A stretch of 39,771 nucleotides of DNA, from assembly GCA_025056735.1 (NCBI GenBank), contig JANWVR010000021.1:1-39771 (forward strand), in the 5' to 3' direction. The DNA comes from Saprospiraceae bacterium (lineage in GTDB: Bacteria; Bacteroidota; Bacteroidia; Chitinophagales; Saprospiraceae). Below, one piece after another: positions 7,737 through 16,470 of the stretch (positions are counted from its first letter, which is position 1; the number at the start of each line of letters is the position of its first letter). The position numbers and the translations under genes were made by a program. The notes beneath the pieces were generated by a model. The model searched no databases. It was given only the letters and a program-made list of their open reading frames with translations, and was not told the DNA's origin.

Positions 7737-8891
7737 TCACCGCTCCCACCGGCTGGGCGGAAAGAGCACGCGCATGGCCAACACCGCCGCATAAAAGGCG
7801 AAGCGTGCCTGCCAACGCGCCCAGAAGTTGGCGAATTCGGGCAGGCGCTCGGGTGTAATTTCTATGCAATGCCGCTCGAAAAGCTTTTCGATGTAGTCCT
7901 CCAACACCCGCACAAAAACCGGGTCGGCCACATCCACATTCATCTCTAAGCTGCGGAAGCGGCTTAGCGGGTTGAGATTGAACGAGCCTACGGAGGCCCA
8001 TAAGCCATCTACTAGGATGGCCTTGCCGTGCATAACGGAGTGCTGCCACAAAAAGACGCGCACGCCTTTCTGGATGAGCCGATAGGCCACGTAGCGCTCG
8101 GCCCATTTCATCGGCGGTACGTCGGAAGGCCCCGTCAGCAGCAAGCGCACCTGTACGCCGCGTTGTGCGGCGCGCTCCAGCCGCTGCTGCACCAAGAGGC
8201 CGGGCAGAAAGTAACTGGCCACCAACGTCAGCGAGCGCTCGGCGCCGCGCATGGCGTGCAAGTAGCTGTAAAAAACCTCCGATTTTCGGCGCAGCCAGTC
8301 GTTGAGGCGAAAGCGAACGAGCCCCTGTCGGGGCGGTGGAGGCAGCCATTCGGCCTTTTCGCCGCGCTGACGCCAGCGCCGTTTCCAATAGTGATGTTCG
8401 TAGATATCGGTGCACAGGTCGTGCAGGTGCTGGCAGACCTCGCCCTCGATGTACACGGCGAAGTCGAGCCAGGCCGGTTCATCGGGCGTTCCGCGGTATT
8501 TATCGGCGATGTTGATGCCGCCGATGAGCGCTGCGCGTGCGTCGGCCACGGCGACCTTCTGGTGTAGTGTGCGCCCGCCCTGCCAGCGCCAGACCGATAC
8601 CAAGTGTTTGAAAAAACGAAAATGTACGCCACCTCTCTTCAGGCGCTCGACAAAAGCGCCAGGTAATGCTGCTGAGCCGAAGCCGTCGGCAATGACCCAC
8701 ACTTCAACGCCGCGGGACGCAGCCTCCAGCAGGGCTTCGGCCACCTCTCGCCCTGTGCGGTCGTCGGCAAAAATGTACATCTGAATATGGATGCTCCGCT
8801 CTGCCCCTGCTATCAGCCGGAGCAGGCGCGCAAAGTAGTCTTCGCCGCTGTGGACTAACTCGACCCGTTCGGCCCTGACGTACGCTTTCAT
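7737..8891 (-). CDS. Phospholipase D / cardiolipin synthase-like enzyme
   Basis: A 384-residue member of the phospholipase D superfamily with both HKD motifs: HQKVAVAD (H110, K112, D117) followed by GGINIAD, and HGKAILVD (H288, K290, D295) followed by GSFNLNP. This layout and length match the short, soluble ClsB/YbhO-type cardiolipin synthases, which transfer a phosphatidyl group to form cardiolipin; a nuclease or phospholipase activity is less likely but possible. There is no N-terminal membrane domain, though a basic C-terminal stretch could touch the membrane. It begins only 25 bases after the arsM stop on the same strand, so it is probably co-transcribed with the arsenic genes. Confidence 0.88.
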   Translation of the reverse strand: MKAYVRAERVELVHSGEDYFARLLRLIAGAERSIHIQMYIFADDRTGREVAEALLEAASRGVEVWVIADGFGSAALPGAFVERLKRGGVHFRFFKHLVSVWRWQGGRTLHQKVAVADARAALIGGINIADKYRGTPDEPAWLDFAVYIEGEVCQHLHDLCTDIYEHHYWKRRWRQRGEKAEWLPPPPRQGLVRFRLNDWLRRKSEVFYSYLHAMRGAERSLTLVASYFLPGLLVQQRLERAAQRGVQVRLLLTGPSDVPPMKWAERYVAYRLIQKGVRVFLWQHSVMHGKAILVDGLWASVGSFNLNPLSRFRSLEMNVDVADPVFVRVLEDYIEKLFERHCIEITPERLPEFANFWARWQARFAFYAAVLAMRVLFPPSRWER

Positions 8892-8916
8892 AAGGCAGCG
8901 CAGTGGCGCAACACTG

Positions 8917-9822
8917 TCAGCAACACCCGGAATTGGGCGAACAGCAAGTCGAGCCCTTCACCAAATCGCGCAGGGCAATTTTCGGCTTGGCGGCGCGCTC
9001 TGTGCGGCGCTCTGCGCTCCCGCCCGGCTTTTGGCCATAGACGGTAATGCTGAAGATACCCACCGGATTTTGCCGGAAATTTTCTATTTCAGCCGCTGAA
9101 AGGTATTCCTGCAAAATGCTGTCGGGTATCAAGATAGGTTTTTGCTTTTCTATTTTGATGTGTTCGAAGCCCGCCTGCTCGATGAGCGCCATGTATTCAT
9201 CGCGCAGGATAGCGCCTGCCACACAACCGGCGTACATCTCTGCTGCTGCCTGTAACTGCGGAGGGAGCGCCCCGGTCAGCACCACGTCGGAGATGCTGAA
9301 ATGACCGCCTGGGCGCAGCACGCGCAGGATTTCGGCGAAGGCTTTTGCCTTGTTGGGTACTAAGTTGAGCACGCAGTTGCTGATGACCACATCTACCGAA
9401 TTGTCGGATATGGGCAGGTCTTCGATGTCGCCTTCGCGGAATTCTACGTTGTTGTAGCCCAATTTTTCGGCGTTTTCGCGCGCTTTACGGATCATGGCGG
9501 GCGTAAAGTCCACGCCGATGACTTTGCCGGTTTCGCCCGTTTCGGCGCGCGCCACAAAGGCGTCGTTGCCAGCGCCCGAACCCAGGTCGAGCACCACATC
9601 GCCCGGCTGGATGCGCGCGTACTCGGTAGGCAGCCCGCAGCCCAAACCCAGATCGGCGTCCGGCGTGTAGCCCTCCAGCCCGGCATACGACTCCGACATG
9701 ATGGTGTACGTCCCTGGCGTGCCTACGCCGCAGCACGAGGCCGCATTCGTCGCGCGGTCTTGCCCGGCTATCTCGGCATACTTCTCCCGGACGATGTCCT
9801 TGATTTCTTTTTCGGTATACAT
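8917..9822 (-). CDS. arsM: Arsenite S-adenosylmethionine methyltransferase
   Basis: A 301-residue methyltransferase that detoxifies arsenite by stepwise methylation with S-adenosylmethionine. The SAM-binding site is DLGSGAGND (79-87) with the acidic GVD at 103-105. The cysteines used by ArsM to hold As(III) are visible: Cys30-Cys31, GLGCGLP (C62), NCVLN (C150) and YAGCVAGA (C200). The C terminus ends CCSPNSGCC (293-301), an extra pair of vicinal cysteine pairs likely to bind As(III) further. It lies 95 bases downstream of arsR on the same strand, and is followed closely by the phospholipase D-like gene. Control by ArsR from the promoter at 10340 is expected. Confidence 0.95.
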   Translation of the reverse strand: MYTEKEIKDIVREKYAEIAGQDRATNAASCCGVGTPGTYTIMSESYAGLEGYTPDADLGLGCGLPTEYARIQPGDVVLDLGSGAGNDAFVARAETGETGKVIGVDFTPAMIRKARENAEKLGYNNVEFREGDIEDLPISDNSVDVVISNCVLNLVPNKAKAFAEILRVLRPGGHFSISDVVLTGALPPQLQAAAEMYAGCVAGAILRDEYMALIEQAGFEHIKIEKQKPILIPDSILQEYLSAAEIENFRQNPVGIFSITVYGQKPGGSAERRTERAAKPKIALRDLVKGSTCCSPNSGCC

Positions 9823-9917
9823 GCGAAAAAATCGTTTTTAGTAATGTGCGAAGAGGATGTCAGGCTTAGTTTTCGGTATTGAGCTATTGTAAAAAGTGCG
9901 ATGGGTTTGGGCGAAAA

Positions 9918-10244
9918 TTAGCAGCATTCGAGGCGGCTCAACGTTTTGAAAAAATGGTCGAATGCCTTTCCAACGGCTTTGATCACGCTGGCGTTGAGAC
10001 AATAGCACGAGCGAGGCCCGTCCACAGTTCCCTGAATGAGGCCTGCTTCTAAGAGAACGTGCAGGTGTTGGGAGACGGTGCTCTGCGACAGCGGCAGCGC
10101 GCTGACGATTTCGCCGCAGATGCAGGTATTCCGCTGGGCCAGTTCGCGCAGGATGGCGATGCGCGCCGGATGTGACAGCGCCCGCGCAAGGGCGGCAAGC
10201 TGTTGCTCTTGTGGGTTGAAGGCCTCCTTCCGGGCTGCGGGCAT
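9918..10244 (-). CDS. arsR: ArsR-family arsenic-responsive repressor
   Basis: A 108-residue winged-helix repressor that should release DNA when it binds As(III). The core reads [13 protein letters not shown], then NTCICGEI (C41, C43, the site that in ArsR proteins holds arsenite), then the recognition helix [13 protein letters not shown]. Extra cysteines at C80/C82 and the terminal C107-C108 may contribute. The open frame extends upstream to 10415, but a TACTTTTG promoter box at 10340-10347 lies inside it, so longer starts (10415, 10337) would not be transcribed properly; the ATG at 10244 gives the normal family length. It is the first gene of the arsenic unit. Confidence 0.9.
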   Translation of the reverse strand: MPAARKEAFNPQEQQLAALARALSHPARIAILRELAQRNTCICGEIVSALPLSQSTVSQHLHVLLEAGLIQGTVDGPRSCYCLNASVIKAVGKAFDHFFKTLSRLECC

Positions 10245-10339
10245 GGCGTTGCTAAATGAAAAAAAATGGGAGATGCGTTTTGATGGCGGCGAACTGCCCC
10301 TTGGGAGGTAACGGGCAGCCCAGTTGCTTTCATTCATCG

Positions 10340-10347
10340 CAAAAGTA
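10340..10347 (-). promoter_or_regulatory. arsR promoter -7 box
   Basis: TACTTTTG on the reverse strand fits TAnnTTTG and would start transcription near 10333, about 90 bases before the arsR ATG. No obvious TTTG lies at the usual upstream distance. Confidence 0.5.
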
Positions 10348-10396
10348 CGATAAAGGTGATAGGTGCAGCCGTGCTGGCGGTATTTTTTATTTTTGT

Positions 10397-10437
10397 AAAA
10401 AAACGCCCGCTGCAAGGCGTCGGCGCTGCAGCGGGCG
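10397..10437 (-). terminator. recQ terminator
   Basis: On the reverse strand CGCCCGCTGCA (10437-10427) pairs perfectly with TGCAGCGGGCG (10414-10404), followed by seven T residues. It lies 31 bases past the recQ stop and separates recQ from the arsenic unit. Confidence 0.9.
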
Positions 10438-10468
10438 TAGGCAAATAGAAGTGGCTGAAATGCCAGCG

Positions 10469-12682
10469 TTAGTTGGCGTTATCGCTAATGAATTTCAGGC
10501 GCATGAGTTCCACTTCTTCCCAGGTAACCTCATCTTCTTTAAGGGCCTTAACGGCAGCTTCAATGCTGTCGCTCTCAGCGGTAGCGAAGTACTCGAGCAC
10601 AACTTCACGCACGTATTCGTCCACGTTTTTGTTAATGTAGTAGTCGAGGTTGATCTTGGTGCCGGCCTGTACAATGCTGTACAGTTCGTCCATGAGCTCC
10701 TGCCACGTTAAGTCATTGGCGCTGGCAATGTCTTCGAGCGGAATTTTGCGGTCAATGGCCTGTATGATATTGATTTTTGTTTTGGACTTATTGGCAACAG
10801 ACTTGATGGTGATGTCGGAGGGGCGTTCTATTTCATTTTCCTCCACATACTTTTTAATCATGTCAATGAACGGCTGGCCGTAGCGGTGTGCTTTGCCCAG
10901 CGAGACTCCCTGTATTTTGGCTAAGTCCTCCATAGTGGTAGGATACTGGGTAGCCATTTCCTCCAAGGAGGGGTCTTGGAAGATGACATATGGAGGCAGG
11001 TTGTGTTTTTTGGCGACGCTCTTGCGGATGTCCTTGAGCATGTTCATGAGCGTCTCGTCGAGGACAGCAGTGCCGCCCTTTTCATCGTCGAAGTCGTAGG
11101 CGCCGCCGTCGTCGTAGTTGTGGTTGATGGTGATCTGGATGGGGTAGGGCGCCTGGAGGTACTTTCGGCCTTCTTCCGTAACTTTCAGGATGCCAAACTC
11201 TTCGACTTCCTTATACGCCAAGTTGTTGATGATAGCGTGTCGAATGACGGAGGTCCAGAAGTTTTCGTCGCGCTCCTCGCCAATACCGAAGTTTTCGGAT
11301 TGGTTGAAGCGGAAGTCGCGCATTTCTTTGGTTTCGTTGCCGCGCAGGAAGTCCACGATGGTTTTCATCAGATAGTTTTCCTTGAGCTCAAGGATGGCCG
11401 ATAAGGCATGCACCATTTCTTCCTGGACGTTGAGGCGCTCTTTGGGCGTTTTGCAGTTGTCGCACATCTTGCCGCACTTGTCTTCGTGGAATTCTTCGCC
11501 GAAGTAGTGCAGCAAGAAGCGGCGGCGGCAGGAAGCAGTTTCGGCGTAGGCGACGACTTCCTGCATGAGTTGGGCGCTCATTTCGCGTTCAGCGAGCGGT
11601 TTGTCGCGCAGGAATTTTTCTAAGCGCAGGATATCGTTGTAATTATAAAAGGCGATGCACTTGCCCACTAAGCCGTCGCGTCCGGCGCGGCCGGTTTCCT
11701 GATAGTAGTTTTCGATGCTTTTGGGCATGTCGTAGTGGATGACGAAGCGCACGTCGGGCTTGTCAATGCCCATACCAAAGGCAATGGTGGCGCAGATGAC
11801 ATCTATTTCTTCCATCAGGAAGTCGTCCTGCGTCTTGGAGCGTGTTTTGGGGTCGAGGCCGGCGTGATAGGGAGCCGCTTTGATGTCGTTGACAACAAGC
11901 ACCTCGGCTAAATCTTCGGCGGTTTTGCGATTTTGCACGTAGATGATGCCCGACTCGCCGCGGAATTCCTCTTTGATAATCTGGATGATCTGGCGGATGG
12001 TCTGCTCCTTTTTGATTTTGGGCCGCACCTCGTAGAAGAGGTTTTCGCGATTGAACGAGGCAATGAACAGGTTATAATCCTGCATGTCCAAGTTCTTGAT
12101 GATGTCCTGCTGGACTTTAGGCGTGGCGGTGGCCGTCAGGGCGATCACCGGCACGTCGCCTGCAATGGCGTCCAGCATGACGCGGATGCGGCGGTATTCG
12201 GGTCGGAAGTCATGGCCCCACTCAGAGATGCAGTGTGCTTCATCTACGGCCACGAAGGAGATGTTGTTATTGCGGAAGAACTCGATGTTCTCCTCTTTCG
12301 TCAGCGTTTCGGGTGCAACGTAGAGCAGCTTCGTCTTTCCGTCCACGATGTCTTGCTTGACTTTGCGCATTTGGGCGCGCGTCAGCGAGGAGTTGAGGAA
12401 GTGCGCGATCTCGTCGGTGTCGGAGTAGCCGCGAATGTTATCCACCTGGTTTTTCATCAAGGCGATGAGCGGGCTGATGACGATGGCTGTACCGGGCAAC
12501 ATTAGCGCAGGCAGCTGATAACACAGGCTTTTGCCGCCGCCGGTAGGCATGATGGCGAAGGTGTCGTGTCCGTCGAGCAGGCTTTGAATAATGGCCCTCT
12601 GCTGCCCTTTGAAGGCTTCAAAGCCGAAATGCTTGAGCAGGTTCTCCTGAAGGATGTCGGGTGTGCCAACTATGGATGACAT
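10469..12682 (-). CDS. recQ: ATP-dependent DNA helicase RecQ
   Basis: A 737-residue 3'-5' helicase for recombination repair and stalled forks. Helicase motifs run in order: Q-motif region FKGQQRAII, Walker A PTGGGKS (46-52), DEAH (147-150), TATATP, and ETGRAGRDG (motif VI). The RecQ zinc site follows ([12 protein letters not shown], then CGKMCDNC), then the winged-helix RQC region and an HRDC domain near residues 540-610. The C-terminal ~130 residues after HRDC are an extension common in Bacteroidota RecQ proteins. It is transcribed alone, with its own promoter (TATCTTTG at 12769-12762) and terminator. Confidence 0.96.
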   Translation of the reverse strand: MSSIVGTPDILQENLLKHFGFEAFKGQQRAIIQSLLDGHDTFAIMPTGGGKSLCYQLPALMLPGTAIVISPLIALMKNQVDNIRGYSDTDEIAHFLNSSLTRAQMRKVKQDIVDGKTKLLYVAPETLTKEENIEFFRNNNISFVAVDEAHCISEWGHDFRPEYRRIRVMLDAIAGDVPVIALTATATPKVQQDIIKNLDMQDYNLFIASFNRENLFYEVRPKIKKEQTIRQIIQIIKEEFRGESGIIYVQNRKTAEDLAEVLVVNDIKAAPYHAGLDPKTRSKTQDDFLMEEIDVICATIAFGMGIDKPDVRFVIHYDMPKSIENYYQETGRAGRDGLVGKCIAFYNYNDILRLEKFLRDKPLAEREMSAQLMQEVVAYAETASCRRRFLLHYFGEEFHEDKCGKMCDNCKTPKERLNVQEEMVHALSAILELKENYLMKTIVDFLRGNETKEMRDFRFNQSENFGIGEERDENFWTSVIRHAIINNLAYKEVEEFGILKVTEEGRKYLQAPYPIQITINHNYDDGGAYDFDDEKGGTAVLDETLMNMLKDIRKSVAKKHNLPPYVIFQDPSLEEMATQYPTTMEDLAKIQGVSLGKAHRYGQPFIDMIKKYVEENEIERPSDITIKSVANKSKTKINIIQAIDRKIPLEDIASANDLTWQELMDELYSIVQAGTKINLDYYINKNVDEYVREVVLEYFATAESDSIEAAVKALKEDEVTWEEVELMRLKFISDNAN

Positions 12683-12761
12683 TTCTCGAAAACTGGTTTA
12701 AAAGTCAATCTCGCTTACCCAATTAAGCCTCGAAAGGCTGTGTGTCTTTTGAAAAAGCCGC

Positions 12762-12825
12762 CAAAGATAGAAAAATACCGCGGATATTCCGTGCAAATTT
12801 TTCGCGGAAAAAGTGGTGCTTTTTC
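12762..12825 (-). promoter_or_regulatory. recQ promoter with upstream dyads
   Basis: The reverse strand has TATCTTTG at 12769-12762, about 80 bases before the recQ ATG, with TTTG at 12797-12794. Immediately upstream two mutually exclusive palindromes overlap: TTTTTC-GCG-GAAAAA (12798-12812) and GAAAAAG-TGGTG-CTTTTTC (12807-12825). This looks like a repressor or activator site. The remainder of the gap up to 13207 holds nothing I can define. Confidence 0.45.
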
Positions 12826-13207
12826 ACGCACAACCGGCAATTGTTTGGAAATGCTTATTTTAGACGTGGAGATACAGAATAAATATTTGGGAAGGAAACG
12901 CGCGCAGCCAAGGAAGCCGCTCGTCAAAGCGCTGTTTTTCGCTCATGAAACACGACCACCTGCGCAGGGCAAATTTACTGTTTTGGCGCGACATTTAGAT
13001 GCTCCATAAGCAAAAGAAATTTCCTAAGCGCAGAACAGGAGCGCGGAGATATGTTGTCGTGGGATAGATTGGCCATCGGGAGGAGCTGCCTGCTTGCCCC
13101 GTGTAGGACCCCGGCAGACCGGGTATGCCGGATAGGCTTCGATGAAGCGACTTTCCTACGAACCTGTGCAGTCAGAAAGTTGGCGGCCTTGCTTTAAGCA
13201 AAGGCCC

Positions 13208-13215
13208 TATGTTTG
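13208..13215 (+). promoter_or_regulatory. Promoter box that sets the methyltransferase start
   Basis: TATGTTTG fits TAnnTTTG. A transcript starting near 13222 could not use the ATG at 13142 and points to the GTG at 13235. Confidence 0.5.
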
Positions 13216-13234
13216 CCCACTGAAAAAGGAAAAC

Positions 13235-13777
13235 GTGTTAGAAAAGCGACTTCCGGCAGACTTAGGCCGCCTTTCAGTGGAGGCCCTCAAGACCAGCGAA
13301 AAGTTGCCTTTGGTGCTGGTGCTCGACGACATTCGCTCTGCCCTCAATGTGGGGTCGGTTTTTCGCACGGCAGATGCGTTTGCCGTCGAGCGCTTAGTGC
13401 TGTGTGGCATCACGGCTTGTCCGCCTCATCGGGAGATTCACAAAACTGCTCTGGGGAGTGTAGAGACGGTAGCCTGGTCGTATTCGCCCAAGGCTGCCCA
13501 GGCGTTGCAGCAGCTGCGGAGCGAAGGCTACCGGGTGCTGGCCATCGAGCAGGTAAAGACAAGCCTTGCGCTCCAGGCGTTTGTACCGGAGTTAGGCGTT
13601 CGTTACGCCTTTGTATTGGGCAACGAAATCAGCGGCGTATCCCAGGGTGCCTTAGAGCATTGCGATGGCGCCTTAGAAATTCCGCAATTTGGCGCCAAAC
13701 ACTCGCTCAACGTCGCCGTGGCGGCTGGCATCGCCGTTTGGGAGTTTGTTCGGAAGCACCGCTTATCCGGCCAATAA
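13235..13777 (+). CDS. TrmH/SpoU-family RNA 2'-O-methyltransferase
   Basis: A 180-residue SPOUT methyltransferase that methylates ribose 2'-OH in tRNA or rRNA using S-adenosylmethionine. The three family motifs are complete: NVGSVFRTADAF with its catalytic Arg, LGNEISGVS, and IPQFGAKHSLNVAVAAGI forming the knotted cofactor site. The compact size, without an N-terminal RNA-binding extension, fits the short Bacteroidota members; the exact RNA target cannot be told. The frame is open from an ATG at 13142, but those 31 extra residues do not resemble the family and a promoter box at 13208 lies within them, so the GTG at 13235 is preferred. Confidence 0.88.
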   Translation: MLEKRLPADLGRLSVEALKTSEKLPLVLVLDDIRSALNVGSVFRTADAFAVERLVLCGITACPPHREIHKTALGSVETVAWSYSPKAAQALQQLRSEGYRVLAIEQVKTSLALQAFVPELGVRYAFVLGNEISGVSQGALEHCDGALEIPQFGAKHSLNVAVAAGIAVWEFVRKHRLSGQ

Positions 13778-13844
13778 GCCAGCTTCTGCCTGCACTAATT
13801 TTAGGTCGGTGTGGTTGCTATAGCCGCGAAAGAGACGTGTGGCT

Positions 13845-13852
13845 TACCTTTG
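13845..13852 (+). promoter_or_regulatory. efp promoter -7 box
   Basis: TACCTTTG, followed by a leader of about 40 bases before the efp ATG. Confidence 0.55.
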
Positions 13853-13899
13853 CGCGCCTTTTCACGAAAATCTGATACACTAAAAAAAACAAACAAACA

Positions 13900-14466
13900 A
13901 TGGCAACCACGGCAGACATCCGAAACGGCCTGTGCATCGAATTGAACAACGACATCATGAAAGTCATTGACTTTCAGCGCTTCCAGGTAGGTCGCGGCAG
14001 CGGTAAGGTGTGGACGAAACTGAAGAGCACTACGACGGGTAAGATCATCGAGCACACTTTCCAGAGCGGTCACACCATTACCGAGGTGCGCGTAGAGCGC
14101 CGCAAATTCCAGTACTTGTACCCCGAGGGCGACTCCTACGTGCTCATGAACCAGGAGACCTATGACCAGATCACTGTGCCCAGTGAGATGATTGAAAATG
14201 CGCGCTTTCTGAAAGAGGGCGATACCGTGGATGTCCTTTACCACGCCCAGAAAGAAATTCCGCTCTCCGTGGAAATGCCCCCCAACGTAGTACTCCAAAT
14301 CACCTACACCGAACCGGGCGTACGCGGCGATACAGCCACCAATACTCTGAAGCCTGCTACCGTAGAAACAGGCGCTGAGGTGCGCGTACCGCTCTTCTGC
14401 GAAACGGGCGAGTATATCCGAATTGACACTGCGACGGGCGAGTACATCGAGCGTGTAAAAAAATAA
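13900..14466 (+). CDS. efp: Elongation factor P, arginine type
   Basis: A 188-residue translation factor that binds stalled ribosomes and relieves arrest at polyproline stretches. It has the three beta-barrel domains and the conserved YTEPGVRGDTATNTLKPATV and ETGAEVRVP segments. The domain I loop that reaches the peptidyl-transferase centre reads VGRGSGKVW, with Arg32 at the tip where many Bacteroidota have the Lys of a KPGKG loop. Aligned from the following KLK, Arg32 coincides with the rhamnosylated Arg32 of Pseudomonas EF-P. Whether it is modified cannot be seen; no rhamnosyltransferase gene is nearby. It has its own promoter and precedes accB by 66 bases, where a second promoter lies. Confidence 0.96.
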   Translation: MATTADIRNGLCIELNNDIMKVIDFQRFQVGRGSGKVWTKLKSTTTGKIIEHTFQSGHTITEVRVERRKFQYLYPEGDSYVLMNQETYDQITVPSEMIENARFLKEGDTVDVLYHAQKEIPLSVEMPPNVVLQITYTEPGVRGDTATNTLKPATVETGAEVRVPLFCETGEYIRIDTATGEYIERVKK

Positions 14467-14500
14467 GAAACCGAAGGTTAGCGGCCTTTCCAAAGCGCTT

Positions 14501-14508
14501 TATATTTG
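14501..14508 (+). promoter_or_regulatory. accB promoter -7 box
   Basis: TATATTTG lies over an in-frame TTG at 14506, which therefore cannot be the start of accB; the ATG at 14533 is about 25 bases downstream. Confidence 0.5.
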
Positions 14509-14532
14509 GCGCGCGTCAAACCGTATTTACTT

Positions 14533-15057
14533 ATGGATATCAATCAAATACAAGAACTTATTCGCCTGGTCAGCAAGAGTAAGATCGCTGAACTCATTCT
14601 GAAAGAGGGCGATTTTGAAATCGTTATTCGCAATCAGACGATGCCTGAGCCCAGCCCCGGTCCTGGTCCTGCTGTAGTGGCCTTCCCACCCCCAGTCGTG
14701 AACATGCCGGGGGCAGCGCCCATGCTGCCTCCCCCTCCGCCTGTTGCTCCTGCCGCGGTGCCGGCGGCCCCTCCGGCGGCCGAAGCGCCCACCTCCGAGC
14801 CTGCACCTACTGGCAACCTGCTGACCATTAAGTCGCCTATGGTCGGCACCTTCTACCGGGCGCCCGGCCCTGATAAACCACCGTTTGTTAAAGTAGGCGA
14901 TACCGTGGACGTAGGCACCAAAGTGTGCATCATCGAGGCCATGAAACTGTTCAACGAAATCGAGTCCGAAGTCAAAGGCAAAATCGCCAAAGTGCTCGTT
15001 GAAGACGCTTCGCCAGTGGAGTACGACCAGCCGCTGTTCTTGGTCGAGCCGCTCTGA
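14533..15057 (+). CDS. accB: Biotin carboxyl carrier protein of acetyl-CoA carboxylase
   Basis: A 174-residue carrier that holds biotin for acetyl-CoA carboxylase, the first step of fatty acid synthesis. An N-terminal helical segment (MDINQIQELIRLVSKSKIAE) is followed by a Pro/Ala-rich flexible linker (about 38-95) and the C-terminal biotinyl domain with EAMKLFNEI, where K138 carries biotin. The start at 14533 matches relatives and lies downstream of the promoter box. accC follows after 69 bases on the same strand, the usual accBC arrangement; the carboxyltransferase subunits are not in the window. Confidence 0.96.
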   Translation: MDINQIQELIRLVSKSKIAELILKEGDFEIVIRNQTMPEPSPGPGPAVVAFPPPVVNMPGAAPMLPPPPPVAPAAVPAAPPAAEAPTSEPAPTGNLLTIKSPMVGTFYRAPGPDKPPFVKVGDTVDVGTKVCIIEAMKLFNEIESEVKGKIAKVLVEDASPVEYDQPLFLVEPL

Positions 15058-15126
15058 CAAGTGTCCTGCTCTCTTCTACGCTAACCTTTGACTAAACGGG
15101 CGCCTTGCCGCAAACCGACGCACGCC

Positions 15127-16470
15127 ATGTTCCGAAAAATACTCATCGCCAACCGCGGCGAAATTGCCCTGCGCATCATTCGCACTTGCAAAGAAATGGG
15201 CATTAAAACGGTTGCCATCTACTCTACGGCCGACCGCGATAGCCTGCACGTGCGCTTCGCCGACGAAGCCGTCTGCATCGGCCCGCCGCCCTCGGCTGAA
15301 AGCTACCTCAACATCCCGCGAATCATGGCGGCAGTGGAGATCACCAACGCCGACGCGGTACACCCTGGCTATGGATTCTTAGCCGAAAACGCCACCTTCG
15401 CCGAGGTCTGCGGCGAATACGGCATCAAATTCATCGGTCCCACGCCCGAGCAAATCCGCAAAATGGGCGACAAAATCACGGCCAAAGAAACCATGCTCGC
15501 TGCCGGCGTGCCTTGTATCCCCGGTTCCGAGGGCTTAGTAACCGACCTAAAGTCTGGCTTGGGCATCGCCAAAGAGGTGGGCTACCCCATCATCCTCAAA
15601 GCCACCGCTGGAGGCGGCGGAAAAGGCATGCGCATCGTCTGGAGAGAAGCCGACTTCGAAAGCCAGTGGGAAACCGCCCGCCGCGAAGCCCAAGCGGCCT
15701 TCGGCAACGACGGCATCTACATCGAAAAATTCATCGAAGAACCGCGCCACATCGAAATCCAGGTCGCCGGCGACCAATACGGAAAAGCCTGCCACCTCTC
15801 CGAACGCGATTGCTCCATCCAGCGGCGCCACCAAAAACTCGTCGAAGAGTCCCCCTCGCCCTTCATGACGCCCGAATTGCGCGAAAAAATGGGCGTCGCC
15901 GCCATCAAAGCCTGCAACGCTATCAACTACGAAGGCGTGGGCACCGTGGAATTCCTCGTGGACAAGTACCGCAATTTCTATTTCATGGAAATGAACACCC
16001 GCATCCAGGTGGAACACACGGTAACTGAGGAAGTCATTGATTTTGACCTCATTAAAGAGCAAATCAAAATTGCCGCCGGCGTGCCCATTTCCGGGCGCAA
16101 CTACTTCCCTGAAATGCACGCCATCGAATGCCGCATCAACGCCGAAGACCCCTTCAACGACTTTCGCCCCAGCCCAGGCCGCATTACCTCGTTCCATTCG
16201 CCCAAAGGGCACGGCGTGCGCGTGGACACACACGTGTACAGCGGCTATTCCATCCCGCCCTACTACGACTCCATGATCGCCAAGCTCATCGTCCGCGCCC
16301 GCACGCGCGACGAAGCCATCACCAAAATGGAACGCGCCTTAGACGAATTCATCGTGGAAGGCATCAAAACCACTGTGCCTTTCCATCAAAAACTGATGCA
16401 AAACGAGGACTTCCGCAAAGGCAACTTCCACACCGGCTTCCTGAATACCTGGGATTTTAAGAACGCGTAA
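15127..16470 (+). CDS. accC: Acetyl-CoA carboxylase, biotin carboxylase subunit
   Basis: A 447-residue ATP-grasp enzyme that carboxylates biotin on AccB using bicarbonate and ATP. It opens with [20 protein letters not shown], the conserved N-terminal Rossmann segment, and has the Gly-rich ATP loop [21 protein letters not shown], and [14 protein letters not shown] with metal and catalytic residues. Size is standard. The ATG at 15127 is chosen over an in-frame upstream codon at 15088 because the protein then starts exactly at the family N terminus. Its TAA is directly followed by the ATG of tex. Confidence 0.97.
   Translation: MFRKILIANRGEIALRIIRTCKEMGIKTVAIYSTADRDSLHVRFADEAVCIGPPPSAESYLNIPRIMAAVEITNADAVHPGYGFLAENATFAEVCGEYGIKFIGPTPEQIRKMGDKITAKETMLAAGVPCIPGSEGLVTDLKSGLGIAKEVGYPIILKATAGGGGKGMRIVWREADFESQWETARREAQAAFGNDGIYIEKFIEEPRHIEIQVAGDQYGKACHLSERDCSIQRRHQKLVEESPSPFMTPELREKMGVAAIKACNAINYEGVGTVEFLVDKYRNFYFMEMNTRIQVEHTVTEEVIDFDLIKEQIKIAAGVPISGRNYFPEMHAIECRINAEDPFNDFRPSPGRITSFHSPKGHGVRVDTHVYSGYSIPPYYDSMIAKLIVRARTRDEAITKMERALDEFIVEGIKTTVPFHQKLMQNEDFRKGNFHTGFLNTWDFKNA

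Noticed and set aside
10245..10415. Longer ArsR start at 10415 or 10337
   Set aside because: The promoter box at 10340-10347 lies inside or at these starts, and the extra residues are absent from the family.
15547..16233. Long reverse frame inside accC
   Set aside because: Composition (Phe/Asp/Gly/Val-rich) is typical of an antisense shadow of a biased gene, and accC motifs are complete on the forward strand.
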